A stretch of 64,000 nucleotides of DNA from Capronia americana (lineage: Eukaryota > Ascomycota > Eurotiomycetes > Chaetothyriales > Herpotrichiellaceae), in the NCBI GenBank assembly GCA_016110215.1, contig JADWQD010000002.1, forward strand, positions 1,116,001-1,180,000, written 5' to 3'. Below, piece by piece: positions 34,194 to 43,467 of this stretch. Numbering within the stretch: position 1 is the stretch's first letter; every line of letters begins with the position of its first letter. The position numbers were made by a program, and so were the translations under genes. A model generated the notes under the pieces. That model was not told where the DNA came from. It saw nothing but the letters and a program-made list of their open reading frames with translations, and made no database searches.

Positions 34194-34994
34194 GGGCATG
34201 GCTTGGAAACGGTGGTGCTCAATACAGTTCTCCCTACCTTAGAAAAGACGAGGTATTGGATGTCGACACCAATAGAGGGTGGGAATTGTGTTGATGTCCT
34301 GGTTGATCTCCATTCTCCCTATTTTCTCTTGCTACGTATTTCTGCCCAGACGCCGTGCTGTTGTCAACATGACCCCAAACATGCCGGCGGAGGGAACTAA
34401 GAGGTAGGTGAAATGCAGAGATTCAGTCATGTTACTTCAATGCCCAGTTGCCAGTGTCCAGAGATCTCACAGAGTCTCACTTTGCATCCTTTATCTCTTT
34501 GCCATCGACCCCGAGCTGCAATCACTGAAATCCAATGGTCCAGTGAAGCTACATCGTCTTCCTTTCGTCACGATCCTCTCCGATCTCTCTCATTCACCGT
34601 GATATCACCAAGTTTCACTAATGGTAGCCACCGAGCGCGGTCCATGTCACGAAGTACCACCAGTATCACTGTCCAGCACTTTCCACACCTCTATCAACTA
34701 CCAGGACCTTGAAATACTCCCAAGCCAAAGCGAATCAACTCCCACGAAACAGAACACAACCGAGAGAACGAATATCAAACCACTCGTCAGCCAGCCCTGA
34801 GAACCAAATCACATCCACCTTCGCACACATTGCAATTCACATTCACATTCACATAACCCTCCCCCATCTCGTCACACATCATTCAAATCCATCGGAACCA
34901 GACTTCCTTCCCGCCTGATTTGATCACACTCTTCCCGTCTTCCGTCTGTCCCACACGACGCAGCCAACCTAACCTAGCCTACCGCACACCGACA
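34194..34994. other. Intergenic, promoter and leader of the small Cys protein gene
   Basis: C- and A-rich 5' leader from about 34700, including CATTCA/CACATT short repeats near 34837-34855. No gene recognised. Confidence 0.5.
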
Positions 34995-35672
34995 ATGTGC
35001 ATCTCCCAGCCAGCCCGTCTCCACTGCCGCACCTGCGGCACACAGTTCGGGATCCAGGAGCGTAAGTCTGCCGCTTCTTTCGTTCCGTTTCCTTTCCTTC
35101 CCTTAACTTACTCTTGGCCCTTGTCTTGCCGCACTACCTACTCCCGCTCTCACACATCCCTTCTACCCGTGCACGCGTATATACCCACGCGCGCATCTAT
35201 CCAACGGACAATGGACATCCCCTACCCCATCCTAATCAATGACCTTCGCTAACTGACGCGTGGCTGGCACCACACGGCAGACTTCATCACCGAATGCGAA
35301 CCCTCCAAACTGGCGCGAGAAACACAACTGCGCGGCCAGGGCGGGGTGAAACACAAAGGGGACGGCATCCGCGAGGAAGGAATGTGCGAGGGTGGTGTCC
35401 TGGACGTACATCCCTGGCGGGATTATTATCTCTCTCTGTGCGCAGGGTGCGCGGGGGAGGAGAGCACGCGGGCGGAAAGGGCGAGGACGGGGGCGGAGGG
35501 GAGGGAGGTGCAGAGGGAGAGACAGCGAAAACGCGAGCGACAGAGGAAGAATGAAGGCGCGAGCCAGAGCCCGAGCCAGAGTCAGAGCCAGGGCGAGAGC
35601 GACAGCAAGAGCGCTAGGAGGGAAAGAAGCCCAGAACCGGACGAGCGAGCGAGGAGGGCTGGGGGAACTTAG
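34995..35672 (+). CDS. 152-aa zinc-ribbon-like protein with charged repeat tail (2 exons)
   Basis: Exons 34995-35061 and 35281-35672 (219-bp intron) join in phase. The N-terminal 75 residues have paired cysteines: CRTCGTQF, then FITECEPS, GMCEGG and LCAGCAG, enough for a zinc site. Two aromatic or Trp positions (WRDYYLSLC) look structural. The C-terminal half is low-complexity Arg/Glu, then Ser/Gln/Glu from GAGCCA-like codon repeats, and is surely disordered. It resembles short fungal proteins of unknown function that begin with MC and a CxxC pair, but I cannot name a family. It is convergent with the Zn2Cys6 gene. Confidence 0.6.
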
Positions 35673-36112
35673 TGAGACGGTGCGAGGGATGCGGGTTGTC
35701 TTGACTCGTGTGTGCGTATGCGTAACGTGTGCTTGCCTGCGTGCGTTGCGTTGCGTTCAATTGCGCGGATGCAGACACTGACAGACGCAGCTAGCATTAG
35801 AACCTTTATTTGCTTGAGTCTCGAGCCGTGCAACTTGCACCTCACACCTCGTATTCCAGCAGAAAACCGGATTATACGCTGCGCATATCATATCACATCA
35901 CGTCGCATCACATAACATCAGATCAGATCAGATCATATCCTTGAAGCTGAGAACTTTCTCACCGCGAGATAGATGGATGGATGGAAGTAGTCTTTCTTAC
36001 CACTCGACTTTGTTACTACACGACTTTATCCCGATTCGACCTTCTCACCCATCGTCAGCCTTGCGGCTATCCAGTGTGGCTGTCTATGTGTCTGCCTGCC
36101 TGCCTGCCTGCC
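35673..36112. other. Intergenic between convergent genes, with simple repeats
   Basis: Holds the degenerate ATCAC/ATCAG run at 35885-35940 and a TGCC tetranucleotide run at 36093-36112 that reaches the stop of the next gene. No coding signal. Confidence 0.6.
35885..35940. repeat. Degenerate 5-bp ATCAC/ATCAG/ATCAT tandem array
   Basis: About eleven near-identical pentamers follow one another (ATCAT, ATCAC, GTCGC, ATCAC, ATAAC, ATCAG and so on). Confidence 0.7.
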
Positions 36113-38134
36113 TCAAACCGCGGCGTGACTGAGCAATGAATCCAATCTACTCAACGCCATACTCATCAAGGAGCTGCCCCACCCGCCGCTCCCGGCACCG
36201 ATCCGGATGGCCTTTTTCCAGCGAGAAATCAGATCCGCCACCTCTGCCTTGGTGCTGTCTTTGTCTTCGGAGGGGTTGCTCATCAGCATCAGCATCAGCT
36301 GGACGAGGAACGTACTGACGATGGCAAAGTTGCCCTGGGACCAGGAGTGCCAGAATTCACTCCACGGACCGACCATTGAGACCATGGTCTCGAGGAGCTC
36401 GACGGCCTCTCTGGCACAATTGATCGAGCCCGTCACCACCGCCGCGGCGGCTGACATGTGGCTGTTGTCGCACAATAATGCCGCCGTGGATCCGCCCGCT
36501 TGGATAGGTCGCAGCAGGGCCCGGAACAGAATGATGGACGTCACGCAGGCGGCCAAATGCACGGAGCCGCTCGCGCCGGGCTCTCCACTTCCATCGAGCG
36601 GCATAATGACCTTCAGCTTCTGCTTGCATTCGTTGAGAGCCGAGCGCAGCGGCTTGGCGAATTCGAGCGACTTGAAGAGGTCCGAGGCCGTCTCCCTCGC
36701 GGCGCGGACCGTATAGTACGTGCTGCAGATCTGCGAGAGCAGGTGTGACATGTCGACTAGGCAGTTGAAGTGGGTGTATTCTGGCGTGTCGGAACCGGGG
36801 CCCCCGTGGTCAACGGCGCCGTCGCCACCCCCATGGAGCGGCACGTCGTAGTCGTCTGAGCAAATGGACCGGCCTCCCGGGGTATCAATGCTGACCCAAA
36901 TGTCCATGATAAACGTGGCCCACCACAACCGCTGGCGAAGCTGCTTTTCCGCCGAAGATATACTCCAATTGGTGCTGTCGTGTTGCAGTCCGAGAGATTT
37001 GGCAATCGTGACGGTCATTGACGCGAAAGCGGAATACGTGGGCGTCAGTCCTTGGTGCTGGACCGTGGGGCCTTTCTGCAGCAAGAGCAGACATGCTTGC
37101 AGAGTCTCAATCGTGGGCGCATTGGCTTCGGCGAGGATTGCCGCCACGGCCATCGAGTACAGCTGTTCGCGCTTGCCATTGGCATCAGTCAGCGTGGCAT
37201 TTAGGTAATCATTGTGGATCGAGAAAGGCAGGGCGGTTGCATAAATGCAAGCTGATAGAGAGAGCGAGGCGGTGCTGATGTCAAAATCGTCGTCGTGGCT
37301 GTCGCTGTCGCTGTCGGCGTGGGGCCCGGCTCCGTACAGAACCGGAAAGGCAGGCTGGACAAAATGAAAGAACAATTGGACCAACTCGTGACGTTGCTTT
37401 TCAGAGAGCAGCTTCTCTACGTCTTGCCATGCGGCCTGTGAAGTCGACGCCGCCCCATTGGGCAAGAAAGGCGCATGTTCTCGGACCATGAGGACGGGCA
37501 CCACGGCATCAGGAGCGGGGGCTTCGTTCGACAGTCGAGCCCGCTCTAGTCGAATATGCGATACTTCCAAATGGTCTCTTCGACCCATCAAAGACAGCAT
37601 GACATGGCGGTTCAGATGTCCCGTGTCAGGCGGCACCTGCGCGCGGCGAAGACTGCCTGTGTCGAGACACGGTGGCCTTCCAGGAAATGTACGCAGACCC
37701 TGCAGGCGGCTCTGTTGCGGACTGTTGCTTACTGGGCGGCCGCCATCCGAGCGCGTCTGTGACGAGTCGACCGGGTTCTGAGATGTAGGACTCTCGTCCT
37801 CTGCAAGTTCAAGGCTCTCAAAAATGTCGCTATCGAAGGGTTCCGAAGCGAAGTCGTCCCACGTGTGGGAGAAGGACGCGAAGCCGCCGCCCCCGTCCAT
37901 CTGCGGATGGTGGTGGTGGTGGCCATTCGTCAAACCGTTAGAAGGGAGCATCTTCCGTCTCTTGTTGTTGGGCCCGTTCTGAAACGTGCAGGCGCAGCCC
38001 CGCGTGGCACAAAACGCACAAGGCGGCGCCGAATCTATCCGGCACGCGATTTTCCTCCCGCGACACGCATCGCACGGGCGATCACGTCTGGAGCGGAAGG
38101 GCCTTGGTCCCTCTTGACGAGTCGAGATATCCAT
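36113..38134 (-). CDS. Zn2Cys6 transcription factor with fungal_trans domain
   Basis: Intronless, 673 aa. The N-terminus has the binuclear zinc cluster C21-x2-C24-x6-C31-x7-C39-x2-C42-x6-C49, preceded and followed by basic stretches (RSRRDR, NKRRKM). After a disordered part with a His run comes the fungal-specific regulatory domain (about residues 250-560), including the typical RLWWATFIMDIWVSI segment. It is nuclear and binds CGG-containing sites. It is divergent from the aldolase gene across 556 bp and lies at the edge of a cluster of aldolase, dioxygenase and transporters, so it may control them. That is inference from position. Confidence 0.9.
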   Translation of the reverse strand: MDISTRQEGPRPFRSRRDRPCDACRGRKIACRIDSAPPCAFCATRGCACTFQNGPNNKRRKMLPSNGLTNGHHHHHPQMDGGGGFASFSHTWDDFASEPFDSDIFESLELAEDESPTSQNPVDSSQTRSDGGRPVSNSPQQSRLQGLRTFPGRPPCLDTGSLRRAQVPPDTGHLNRHVMLSLMGRRDHLEVSHIRLERARLSNEAPAPDAVVPVLMVREHAPFLPNGAASTSQAAWQDVEKLLSEKQRHELVQLFFHFVQPAFPVLYGAGPHADSDSDSHDDDFDISTASLSLSACIYATALPFSIHNDYLNATLTDANGKREQLYSMAVAAILAEANAPTIETLQACLLLLQKGPTVQHQGLTPTYSAFASMTVTIAKSLGLQHDSTNWSISSAEKQLRQRLWWATFIMDIWVSIDTPGGRSICSDDYDVPLHGGGDGAVDHGGPGSDTPEYTHFNCLVDMSHLLSQICSTYYTVRAARETASDLFKSLEFAKPLRSALNECKQKLKVIMPLDGSGEPGASGSVHLAACVTSIILFRALLRPIQAGGSTAALLCDNSHMSAAAAVVTGSINCAREAVELLETMVSMVGPWSEFWHSWSQGNFAIVSTFLVQLMLMLMSNPSEDKDSTKAEVADLISRWKKAIRIGAGSGGWGSSLMSMALSRLDSLLSHAAV

Positions 38135-38690
38135 CTGACGCCGACGCGGACGCGGACGCGGGCGTCACCACACACACGGTGTCATGCCAACAAGATAAAG
38201 GAGGGGGAGAGAAGAGGAAGTTGCACGATGGGATGGCGGAGCGGGAAATCTTAGCTGAAACAGGCTAGATGGGCATTGGTAATAGTGTCTCTCTGCACGT
38301 TTACTTGTCCAAGAGATCGAGAGGGCACGAGGCAGAGGGCAAGGGATAGCAGAGGTCCTATTCTAGCGGTCGCCAGAGAGCGGACACGGGCTGGCTCCAA
38401 ACTCTCAGGGCACCGGGGCTCATTTATTGTCAGTTAACTATCTCAGCTTCGACCTCGTCGCCGCATCCATGAATGTCGCAGATCTCCGCCTCGTCTATCA
38501 AGTGAGCTTTTGCCCGCCAACGTGGCAACAGGCATGCGGGGAGGAAGTGCGTGAATCGCGTCCATACTATGTATGTGCTGTGCTGGGGAGCACAGGCTCT
38601 CCTTCTGAGTAAGAAGAACGAACGGTATAAATCCTGAGCAATGCCTGCCTCGCAGCGCAAGGGTAAGCGCCCTCATAGACCGGACACAAG
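38135..38690. other. Divergent promoter of Zn2Cys6 factor and aldolase
   Basis: Includes a GCGGAC repeat run just upstream of the factor's ATG (38144-38164) and the aldolase TATA box. An out-of-frame ATG at 38641 starts a short upstream frame that overlaps the aldolase start and could lower its translation. Confidence 0.5.
38626..38632 (+). promoter_or_regulatory. TATA box of the aldolase gene
   Basis: TATAAAT lies 59 bp before the ATG at 38691. Confidence 0.6.
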
Positions 38691-39476
38691 ATGCCTTCCT
38701 TCCACGCCGCACTTCAACGCAAATCCTGCCTGCTCGGCACGTTTGTCAGTTTCAACGACCCTTACAGCGCCCAGGTTCTCGCGAGATGTGGTTTCGACTG
38801 GCTGATGATCGACATGGAGCATTCGCCGCTCTCGGCACAAGAGATCACATCCATGGTCCATTCCACGGTCGCCGCCTCTGCGGATAGCTGCTGTCCGATC
38901 GTCAGGATCCCCTCCCATGGCGTGGAGTGGATCAAATGGGCGCTTGATAGCGGCGCCAGCGGCATTATCGTGCCCATGGTGAACACCAAGCAGGAGGTGG
39001 ACGCCATTCTCAAGCGGGCGCTGTATCCGCCCGCTGGTCAACGAAGCTTTGGGCCTTTTCGCGCGCCGTTTGCAGAGATGGGCGGCACCCTCGACGCGGC
39101 AGAATACAAGCGGAAGACGGCGCCAACAGTCGCCATCATGCCCATGATAGAATCGACCGAGGCGGTGGAGAACGCTGAGGAAATCGTGGGAGCGCAAGGC
39201 GTGGATGGGATTTTCATCGGTCCTGTCGATCTCAGGCATTCATTGGGCTTTGAAGGCCCCGAAGGAGAGGAAGCTGCGTATCTAGCAGCCTTGCAGAGAG
39301 TCCTCGACATGGGCAAAAAGTTTGGGAAAGCAATTGGCATACTGGGCACTCAAGAATCAATACCCCGACTGGTCAAAATGGGATTCAGTTTTATAATGCT
39401 GCCAGGTGGTGATGCGGGCATGCTGGCAGAAGCAGCTTCGGCAAAACTCAAGGCGTCAAGAGAGTCCATAGGCTGA
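38691..39476 (+). CDS. HpcH/HpaI family 2-oxo-acid aldolase
   Basis: Intronless, 261 aa, the normal family length. Motifs: DWLMIDMEHSPL (catalytic His near residue 44), VRIPSH (substrate-binding Arg), VPMVNT, RSFGPFRA, MIESTEAVENAEEI (metal-binding Glu near 150), FIGPVDLRHSLG (metal-binding Asp near 176) and IMLPGGDAGML. The family splits 2-keto-3-deoxy or 4-hydroxy-2-oxo acids into pyruvate and an aldehyde with a divalent metal; known members act on deoxy-rhamnonate, glucarate or homoprotocatechuate products. The cytosolic enzyme probably works in a sugar-acid or aromatic breakdown route. Its stop is only 61 bp from that of the convergent dioxygenase, and both carry TATAAAT boxes at similar distances, suggesting joint control. 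Confidence 0.92.
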   Translation: MPSFHAALQRKSCLLGTFVSFNDPYSAQVLARCGFDWLMIDMEHSPLSAQEITSMVHSTVAASADSCCPIVRIPSHGVEWIKWALDSGASGIIVPMVNTKQEVDAILKRALYPPAGQRSFGPFRAPFAEMGGTLDAAEYKRKTAPTVAIMPMIESTEAVENAEEIVGAQGVDGIFIGPVDLRHSLGFEGPEGEEAAYLAALQRVLDMGKKFGKAIGILGTQESIPRLVKMGFSFIMLPGGDAGMLAEAASAKLKASRESIG

Positions 39477-39537
39477 AATTGCACCCATGCCGAAGCTGAG
39501 CTGGCTGGATTATTGACTTCTAGCGCTAGGATTCAAT

Positions 39538-40599
39538 CTAGTCCTGAGATCCTTCGTTCCCTGGGCCAATCATTTCCACGGCGGTATGCTTCATGTATGC
39601 GAACTGCTCCTCGTTCCACTCCGCCATCAGCTTGGCAATCTCGTTCCCCGAGAGCTGGCCATTGGCGATCCGCTCTCTGAGCAATCTGGATCGCTTTTCG
39701 AGCACCTCGAGTCGATAGGTCGACCATTGTTTGAAGAGCTGATCCCAGCGGCTGCTTTTCTTGACGTTGCCCAGGTTGCTGACGTCCTTCAGACTCGGAT
39801 CCCGAGGCCGGAAGGAAGTGACCATGGTCACACGCTCGCCGGTGCCGACAGCCCGCAGTGCGATATGTTCAATGCAACCCCCTTGCATCATCACCGCCCA
39901 GCCGACCTGGGGTCCCCTGATCTTGGCGATCGTGCCATCACCCTTCCGTAGCCCCGTCTCGCCTCCGACCATGTTGGACGGATCCGAAAGCATGCACACG
40001 CAGACCCAAGGGTACGAGTCTGTATGCCATCGCCCGACGGAAGCAAGCTCCTCCGACTGGTCGAGCGCGGGGGGTGGGGTGGATATTGCCTGGTTGGGAG
40101 GCATCGCCGGCGGCAGGGCTTGATCCAGCGACATGCCGTCCTCGAGCGCATCCACCTGGACGTTGATGTGCGCTATCTCGTAGTCGAACACCACCTCGAG
40201 GTCGACACCGGCGGCTGTCGAGCAAGCCTTGATGACCTCGGGGTTGCGCCACGCGGCGTCGATGAAGGGCGTGTCCTTGGAGTAGCCGCGCATCTTGTAG
40301 CAGTTCTTCTTGGTTCGGTCGCCATGTTTGTTGACGACTTCTTTGCGGAAGAGGTCTGCTCGCATCTGCTTGACGCCCTCGAGCGTGAACAGCGGGAACG
40401 GTTCGGTGATAGCGACTGGTGAAATGGCATTACTTTCCGACAACAGCAGCTCCTTCAAGGTAATGACGCTCTTGGGCGGCTCGAAGCAGAGGTGCTCTGC
40501 GGCATCGAAGCGAACAGGAGCCGTCGGGCTGGCTACGAGCGGCTCAACCTTCTCGAAAGCATGGTCAACGCTCGGCAAGGGAAGGACAGTGGTCGCCAT
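39538..40599 (-). CDS. 2OG-Fe(II) dioxygenase-like protein
   Basis: Intronless, 353 aa. The jelly-roll core lies between residues about 180 and 290. GRWHTDSYPWVCV gives the HxD iron ligands, GGETGLRKGDG and GWAVMMQGGCIEHIAL provide the distal His, and VTMVTSFRPRDP the 2-oxoglutarate-binding Arg. All three iron ligands are therefore visible, unlike the pseudo-oxygenase gene at 6.4-9.9 kb. A helical Arg/Glu/Leu-rich C-terminus follows. It presumably hydroxylates a small molecule with O2 and 2-oxoglutarate. There is no signal peptide. It has a close spatial relation to the aldolase gene (convergent, 61 bp) and diverges from the MFS transporter. Confidence 0.85.
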   Translation of the reverse strand: MATTVLPLPSVDHAFEKVEPLVASPTAPVRFDAAEHLCFEPPKSVITLKELLLSESNAISPVAITEPFPLFTLEGVKQMRADLFRKEVVNKHGDRTKKNCYKMRGYSKDTPFIDAAWRNPEVIKACSTAAGVDLEVVFDYEIAHINVQVDALEDGMSLDQALPPAMPPNQAISTPPPALDQSEELASVGRWHTDSYPWVCVCMLSDPSNMVGGETGLRKGDGTIAKIRGPQVGWAVMMQGGCIEHIALRAVGTGERVTMVTSFRPRDPSLKDVSNLGNVKKSSRWDQLFKQWSTYRLEVLEKRSRLLRERIANGQLSGNEIAKLMAEWNEEQFAYMKHTAVEMIGPGNEGSQD

Positions 40600-40666
40600 G
40601 ATTGTGTGTATGTATCGGGATAGTGTGCTGCAATGGGCTTTTGGCTATCCCTCCAACCTACCTGCA

Positions 40667-40673
40667 ATTTATA
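40667..40673 (-). promoter_or_regulatory. TATA box of the dioxygenase gene
   Basis: TATAAAT on the minus strand, 68 bp before the ATG at 40599. Confidence 0.55.
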
Positions 40674-40901
40674 ACCGTGTCGCGGCCGTCTTCGCCCTAC
40701 AGACCAAGCACACTCCGACCACCACCACCACCGTCTTTACGGGTGGCCGAAGCCAGAGGATAGGCGGTGGGCCTTTGCACCGCGACCCTTGACCCATCCC
40801 CGTGTGGGCGAAGACAGTATCGAACGGGTTACGGGCAAGTACCGTGCAGGCCCGCGAGATCGAAAGAGATGTCGGACATCTCCTTCAGCCACGCCCCGAT
40901 G

Positions 40902-40917
40902 CCCTAAACCCTAAGGG
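40902..40917. repeat. Telomere-like CCCTAAACCCTAAGGG
   Basis: Two CCCTAA-type units separated by one extra A, lying upstream of the MFS gene and in inverse orientation to the TTAGGG units beyond its stop. Confidence 0.6.
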
Positions 40918-41345
40918 TGTTATTTGAGCCGCGAGATAAGCTCCGTCGAGGCCACGTTGGTGTTAGTCCCACTGCCGATAGATGCCTTGGCCGATCATTT
41001 CTTGCCCGTAGCAGAAGTCGGATTTGCGGCCATTTCCCTATCGCGGTGACGGGGAATGGCTGGTCCTATCAACCCCCACGATTTGGCCACCAACGGGCAA
41101 GCCGATAGTCTGGTGTTCCAACGGCGTGTGTATTCCAGTAGACCTTGGCATCCTCATGTCTATCAGAATCCGGGAAGCAAGGCCTGACGCGGTATATAGG
41201 CCTATCAGCGTAGATAGCCTGGTATCGAGGTCGAACGCTGAACATGGGATGACAAGCGAGATACAAAAGACGCACCACTTCCTTCACTTTCAAACCGGTC
41301 TTGCATCAAAGTCCAGACTTCCTTGAGCCAAGAACGATATCAACA

Positions 41346-43297
41346 ATGGGCGTCGCTGAGGACACTAAAGTTGGGACCTCGAGTCCCGTCTCTGAGGAAG
41401 CCGGGGAGGTGGGATCAATCAGAGAGCTGAAGTCCCTACATGTCGATGGTGTCGACCCGGTCTTTGAGCACCAAGCGAGACTCGTGAACCATGCAGTCCA
41501 GGTCATCGGTATGGGCAAGGTAACGTCAACTCGTCCGGCAATCAACCTGACTACTCTGACAATGAACAGTATCAATGGGCGCTGTTCGTCCTCTGTGGCT
41601 ATGGCTGGCTGTGCGATCAAGTGAGTATCCTCCATCCCGAGCTTGATGGGTCTCGAGCTAAGAGTGTGACAGCTTTGGCAAACGACTGTATCGGACGCGC
41701 TTGCTCAAGTAGCAGTCGAATTCCAGCCGAAGCACTCGGCCTTTCTGTCCCTTGCCCTGATTGCAGGTCTTGTGGTCGGAGCCACCTTTTGGGGCCTTGG
41801 ATGTGAGCAACCCACCCATGGATCAAACTGAGGCTGCCCGGAAATGCTGACGACCTCGACAGGCGATTTGATCGGCAGACGACTTGCTTTCAATCTGACC
41901 CTGCTTTTTGCCGGAGTCTTCGGCACTGCTGCCGGCGCGGCCAACAGCTTCGTCAGTTGCGCCGTGCTTGTGTCCTTCTGTGGCTTTGGGGTTGGGGGCA
42001 ATTTGCCCGTCGACTCTGCCGTGTTCCTCGAATTTCTGCCGGGCACCCATCAATATCTGCTCGAGGTCTTGGCCGTGTGGTGGTCATTCGGCCAGTTCAT
42101 CCCGGCAGGAGCGGCTTGGGGATTTCTCAGCCATTTTTCCTGCAGCGAGGACACGCCAGCGGGACAGTGCCAGAAGAAGGACAACATGGGATGGAGATAT
42201 CTCATGTACTCGATGGGCGCCATCACGTTGTTCGCCTTCTTCCTGCGCTTCTTCGTCTTCCGCCTTCGCGAAAGCCCCCGTTACCTGATCGGTCAAGGAC
42301 GGTACCAGGAAGCCGTCGATGTACTGAACGACGTGGCAAAATACAACGGCACCACGCAGCCACTGACAGTTGAAGATCTGCTGCAGGTCGAGAGAGACTA
42401 TGCAAGCGCCGGGCACCCTGCAGCTGTCGACAGACCGACTGCCTGGCAGAGGACTCTGGCCCAATTCCGACCAGGTGGCTTCACGCACATCCGCGCTCTG
42501 TTTTCGACCAGGAAAGTCGCATACAGCACGAGCTTGATCATCCTGGTATGGGGCATGATTGGTTTGGCTTCACCCGTAAGTCTTCCTGCAATCTTGTCGT
42601 CAGCACGGCCGAGCCCCTCTTTTCTCGACCATTGGCGTTGCCTCGCTCTTCCTTCCATACTAACGTGGCCCTCAGCTTTATGCGAATTTCCTCCCCGAAT
42701 ACCTCGCCCTCCACGGAGCCCAGGCTGGATCCAGCAGCATTGCCATCACGTACCGGAACAACTTCATCATCATCGCTTGCTCGATTCCTGGCACGCTGCT
42801 AGCGGGATGGATCATCGGCTTGCCCTATCTCGGCAGAAGAGGCACCCTCGGCTTGGGTCTGATCCTTACCGCCGTCTTCCAATTCGCCTTCACGGCAGCC
42901 AGAACACAGGCTACGATCCTGGCCTTCAACTGCATTACCTCCTTCGTGTCGTATATGTGAGTCTAGTTACCCCCGCCCCCCTTCCTGAGGGGATCCTTTC
43001 CCGCCAACTTCCTCCCACACTGCCCGGATCCTTTCCCCCCCAATTTCTGACCTTCTTCGCAGCATGTGGGGAGCCTTATATTGTTATACACCTGAGGTGA
43101 TCCCGAGCATCCATCGTGGCACGGGATGTGGTCTAGCCTCGGCCTTTAACCGAATCTGCGGTCTTCAGGCACCGATTATCGCAACTTATGTCGGGTATAA
43201 CAACAAGCCGATCTTCGTCTCGGCGAGTCTATATATTGCGGCCGGCTTCATTAGCTTTATCTTCCCCTACGAGACGGCCGGAAAGGCGAGTCTTTAA
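41346..43297 (+). CDS. MFS transporter, SV2/organic-solute type (6 exons)
   Basis: Exons 41346-41519, 41570-41620, 41673-41802, 41863-42575, 42676-42956 and 43063-43297 give 527 aa. A soluble N-terminus ends in VIGMGKYQWALFVLCGYGW, the usual lead-in to helix 1 of SV2-like fungal transporters. Later come DLIGRR (loop 2-3), FGVGGNLPVDSAVFLEFLPG (helix 4), RFFVFRLRESPRYLIGQGR (end of helix 6), a long central loop and GLPYLGRRGTLG. About 12 helices are expected. The substrate is unknown, but in this setting an organic acid or sugar acid handled by the neighbouring aldolase is possible. The stop codon abuts TTAGGG-like repeats. Confidence 0.9.
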
Positions 43298-43335
43298 GGG
43301 TTAGGGTTCAGGCTGGGAGAGAGTTAGGGTTAGCC
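43296..43335. repeat. Telomere-like TTAGGG motifs
   Basis: AAGGGTTAGGGTT begins at the stop codon of the MFS gene, and GTTAGGGTTAG follows 15 bp later. AT-rich sequence continues to about 43460. Confidence 0.6.
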
Positions 43336-43467
43336 TTGGTTGGTTTTTGTTAACTATTAAGAAAGACTCTAGAATACTATATAACCTAATATAAGTATTC
43401 ATCTATCTTAACTAGGATATAGCAGCGATAGCTTCGGACTACAGGTGCGATAATATATATACTCGGG

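Larger units (their letters stand above)
40600..41345. other. Divergent promoter of dioxygenase and MFS transporter
   Basis: Contains the dioxygenase TATA box, a CCACCA run near 40719-40733, a telomere-like motif at 40902-40917 and TATATAG at 41193-41199 for the transporter. No gene. Confidence 0.5.
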
